NCBI GenBank assembly: GCA_023404705.1
Contig: JAEYAU010000055.1
Coordinates: 1 to 12,443 of the forward strand
DNA from: Pseudomonadota bacterium
GTDB taxonomy: Bacteria > Pseudomonadota > Alphaproteobacteria > Rhizobiales > Xanthobacteraceae
DNA length: 12,443 nucleotides
Reading direction: 5' to 3'
Part shown: positions 11,757-12,443 of the stretch, in pieces
Position numbering within the stretch: position 1 is the stretch's first letter
How the letters are laid out: every line of letters begins with the position of its first letter
The notes under the pieces: generated by a model
The model's input: only the letters and a program-made list of their open reading frames with translations
The model's database searches: none
What the model was told of the DNA's origin: nothing
Translations under genes and position numbers: made by a program

Positions 11757-12443
11757 GTGGACGACTTCATCGACCGCCATCCCGGCGACGCATCGTGGGG
11801 CCACAACTATCTGCAGGATCACGAGGGCATCCGCCTGCACTATGTGCGGCAGGGCGCCGGCGATCCGGTGCTGCTGGTGCATGGCTGGCCGGGCTTCTGG
11901 TACGACTGGCGGCGTGTGGTCCCGCGGCTCGCGGCGCGCGGGTTCGACGTGATCGCGCCGGACTATCGCGGCTTCGGCGAGTCCGAGAAGCCGGAGCTGC
12001 CGCCCGAGGCGGCCTATTCGGTGCAGGCGCAGGGCGCGAGCATCCGCTCGCTCCTGGAGAAGCTCGACGTCGCGCCCGCGATCGTGGTCGGCTACGACGT
12101 CGGTGCGCGCGTCGCGCAGGATCTCGCACGCTCGGCGCCGTCGCGCATTCGCGCGGTCGTGCTGCTGAACCCGTCCTATCCGGGCATCGGCGCGCGCCGC
12201 CTCGCCTATCCGGCGCAGAGCGAGTTCTGGTATCAGCACTTCCACAACACGCCCATGGCCGACGCGCTCATCGGCCACAGCCGCGAGACGGTGCGGACCT
12301 ATCTCGCGCATTTCTACGACCATTGGGTCGGCCGCAAGGAGAGCGTGCGGCCCACCGAGTTCGAGGCGATCGTCGATACCTATGCGGCGCCTGGCGCGGT
12401 GCGCGGCGGCCTCACCTGGTATCGGTCCGGCGCGGGCACAGGG
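11757..12443 (+). CDS. Alpha/beta hydrolase, epoxide hydrolase-like, 3' end off window
   Basis: A frame of 229 codons is open from GTG 11757 to the last base of the window. VLLVHGWPGFWYDWRR at 38-53 carries the HGWP oxyanion motif, then VIAPDYRGFGESEKP. VVGYDVGARVAQDLA at 110-124 has Asp114 in the nucleophile elbow. A cap region follows with FWYQHFHNTP and FYDHWVGRKESVRP. An Asp rather than Ser nucleophile places it with epoxide hydrolases and haloalkane/haloacetate dehalogenases, and the HGWPGxWYDW form favours epoxide hydrolase. The Arg directly after the nucleophile in fluoroacetate dehalogenases is Val here. AGGAG seven bases upstream supports GTG 11757; a longer GTG at 11721 lacks a ribosome site. 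The catalytic Asp/Glu and His lie beyond the window. It is divergent from the GST gene. Confidence 0.88.
   Translation, partial: MDDFIDRHPGDASWGHNYLQDHEGIRLHYVRQGAGDPVLLVHGWPGFWYDWRRVVPRLAARGFDVIAPDYRGFGESEKPELPPEAAYSVQAQGASIRSLLEKLDVAPAIVVGYDVGARVAQDLARSAPSRIRAVVLLNPSYPGIGARRLAYPAQSEFWYQHFHNTPMADALIGHSRETVRTYLAHFYDHWVGRKESVRPTEFEAIVDTYAAPGAVRGGLTWYRSGAGTG

Noticed and set aside
11664..12323. 219-codon minus-strand frame opposite the epoxide hydrolase-like gene
   Set aside because: The plus strand encodes clear HGWP and nucleophile-elbow motifs; the antisense frame has none.

Overview
The window is a GC-rich chromosomal segment of an alphaproteobacterium, most likely of the order Hyphomicrobiales (Rhizobiales; Bradyrhizobium/Xanthobacter-like). 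This is inferred from base composition, codon use and the mix of small gene families (XRE-cupin regulator, DGPF/YciI, AHSA1-type SRPBCC, MmcQ/YjbR, GST). It looks like ordinary chromosome: no phage, plasmid, IS, CRISPR, tRNA or rRNA gene was seen. Coding density is high and no gap exceeds 300 bp.

Layout. At 1-418 (minus) a DUF378 membrane protein overlaps a PNPOx-like stress protein cut by the window edge. At 595-1652 (plus) an XRE-cupin regulator precedes a lone cupin, whose stop codon lies in a four-copy tandem repeat. At 1756-4020 (plus) a CPA1 Na+/H+ antiporter is followed closely by a HAD-like hydrolase, ending at a strong hairpin shared with the convergent DGPF gene (4079-4501, minus). 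That gene has an ECF42-like promoter but no sigma-factor gene nearby.

The most system-like part is 4645-7229 (minus): a processive-type membrane GT2 glycosyltransferase, a HlyD-like membrane fusion protein and a small double zinc-ribbon protein in one tight operon. A periplasmic DsbA-like protein (7352-8035) lies upstream. I infer a small polysaccharide synthesis and export unit, by analogy with synthase plus co-polymerase pairs such as Alg8/Alg44. The product is unknown.

At 8301-9760 (plus) a secreted alpha/beta hydrolase is translationally coupled to a GNAT acetyltransferase. It is followed by a 3' remnant of an AHSA1-type gene and a 129-bp palindromic repeat element whose right end supplies the stop codon of the convergent MmcQ/YjbR gene (9969-10334, minus). 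Then come an SRPBCC gene (10446-10892, minus), a glutathione S-transferase (10997-11644, minus) and, divergently, a GTG-started epoxide-hydrolase-like gene that runs off the right edge.

All product names come from reading motifs by eye; no database search was possible.
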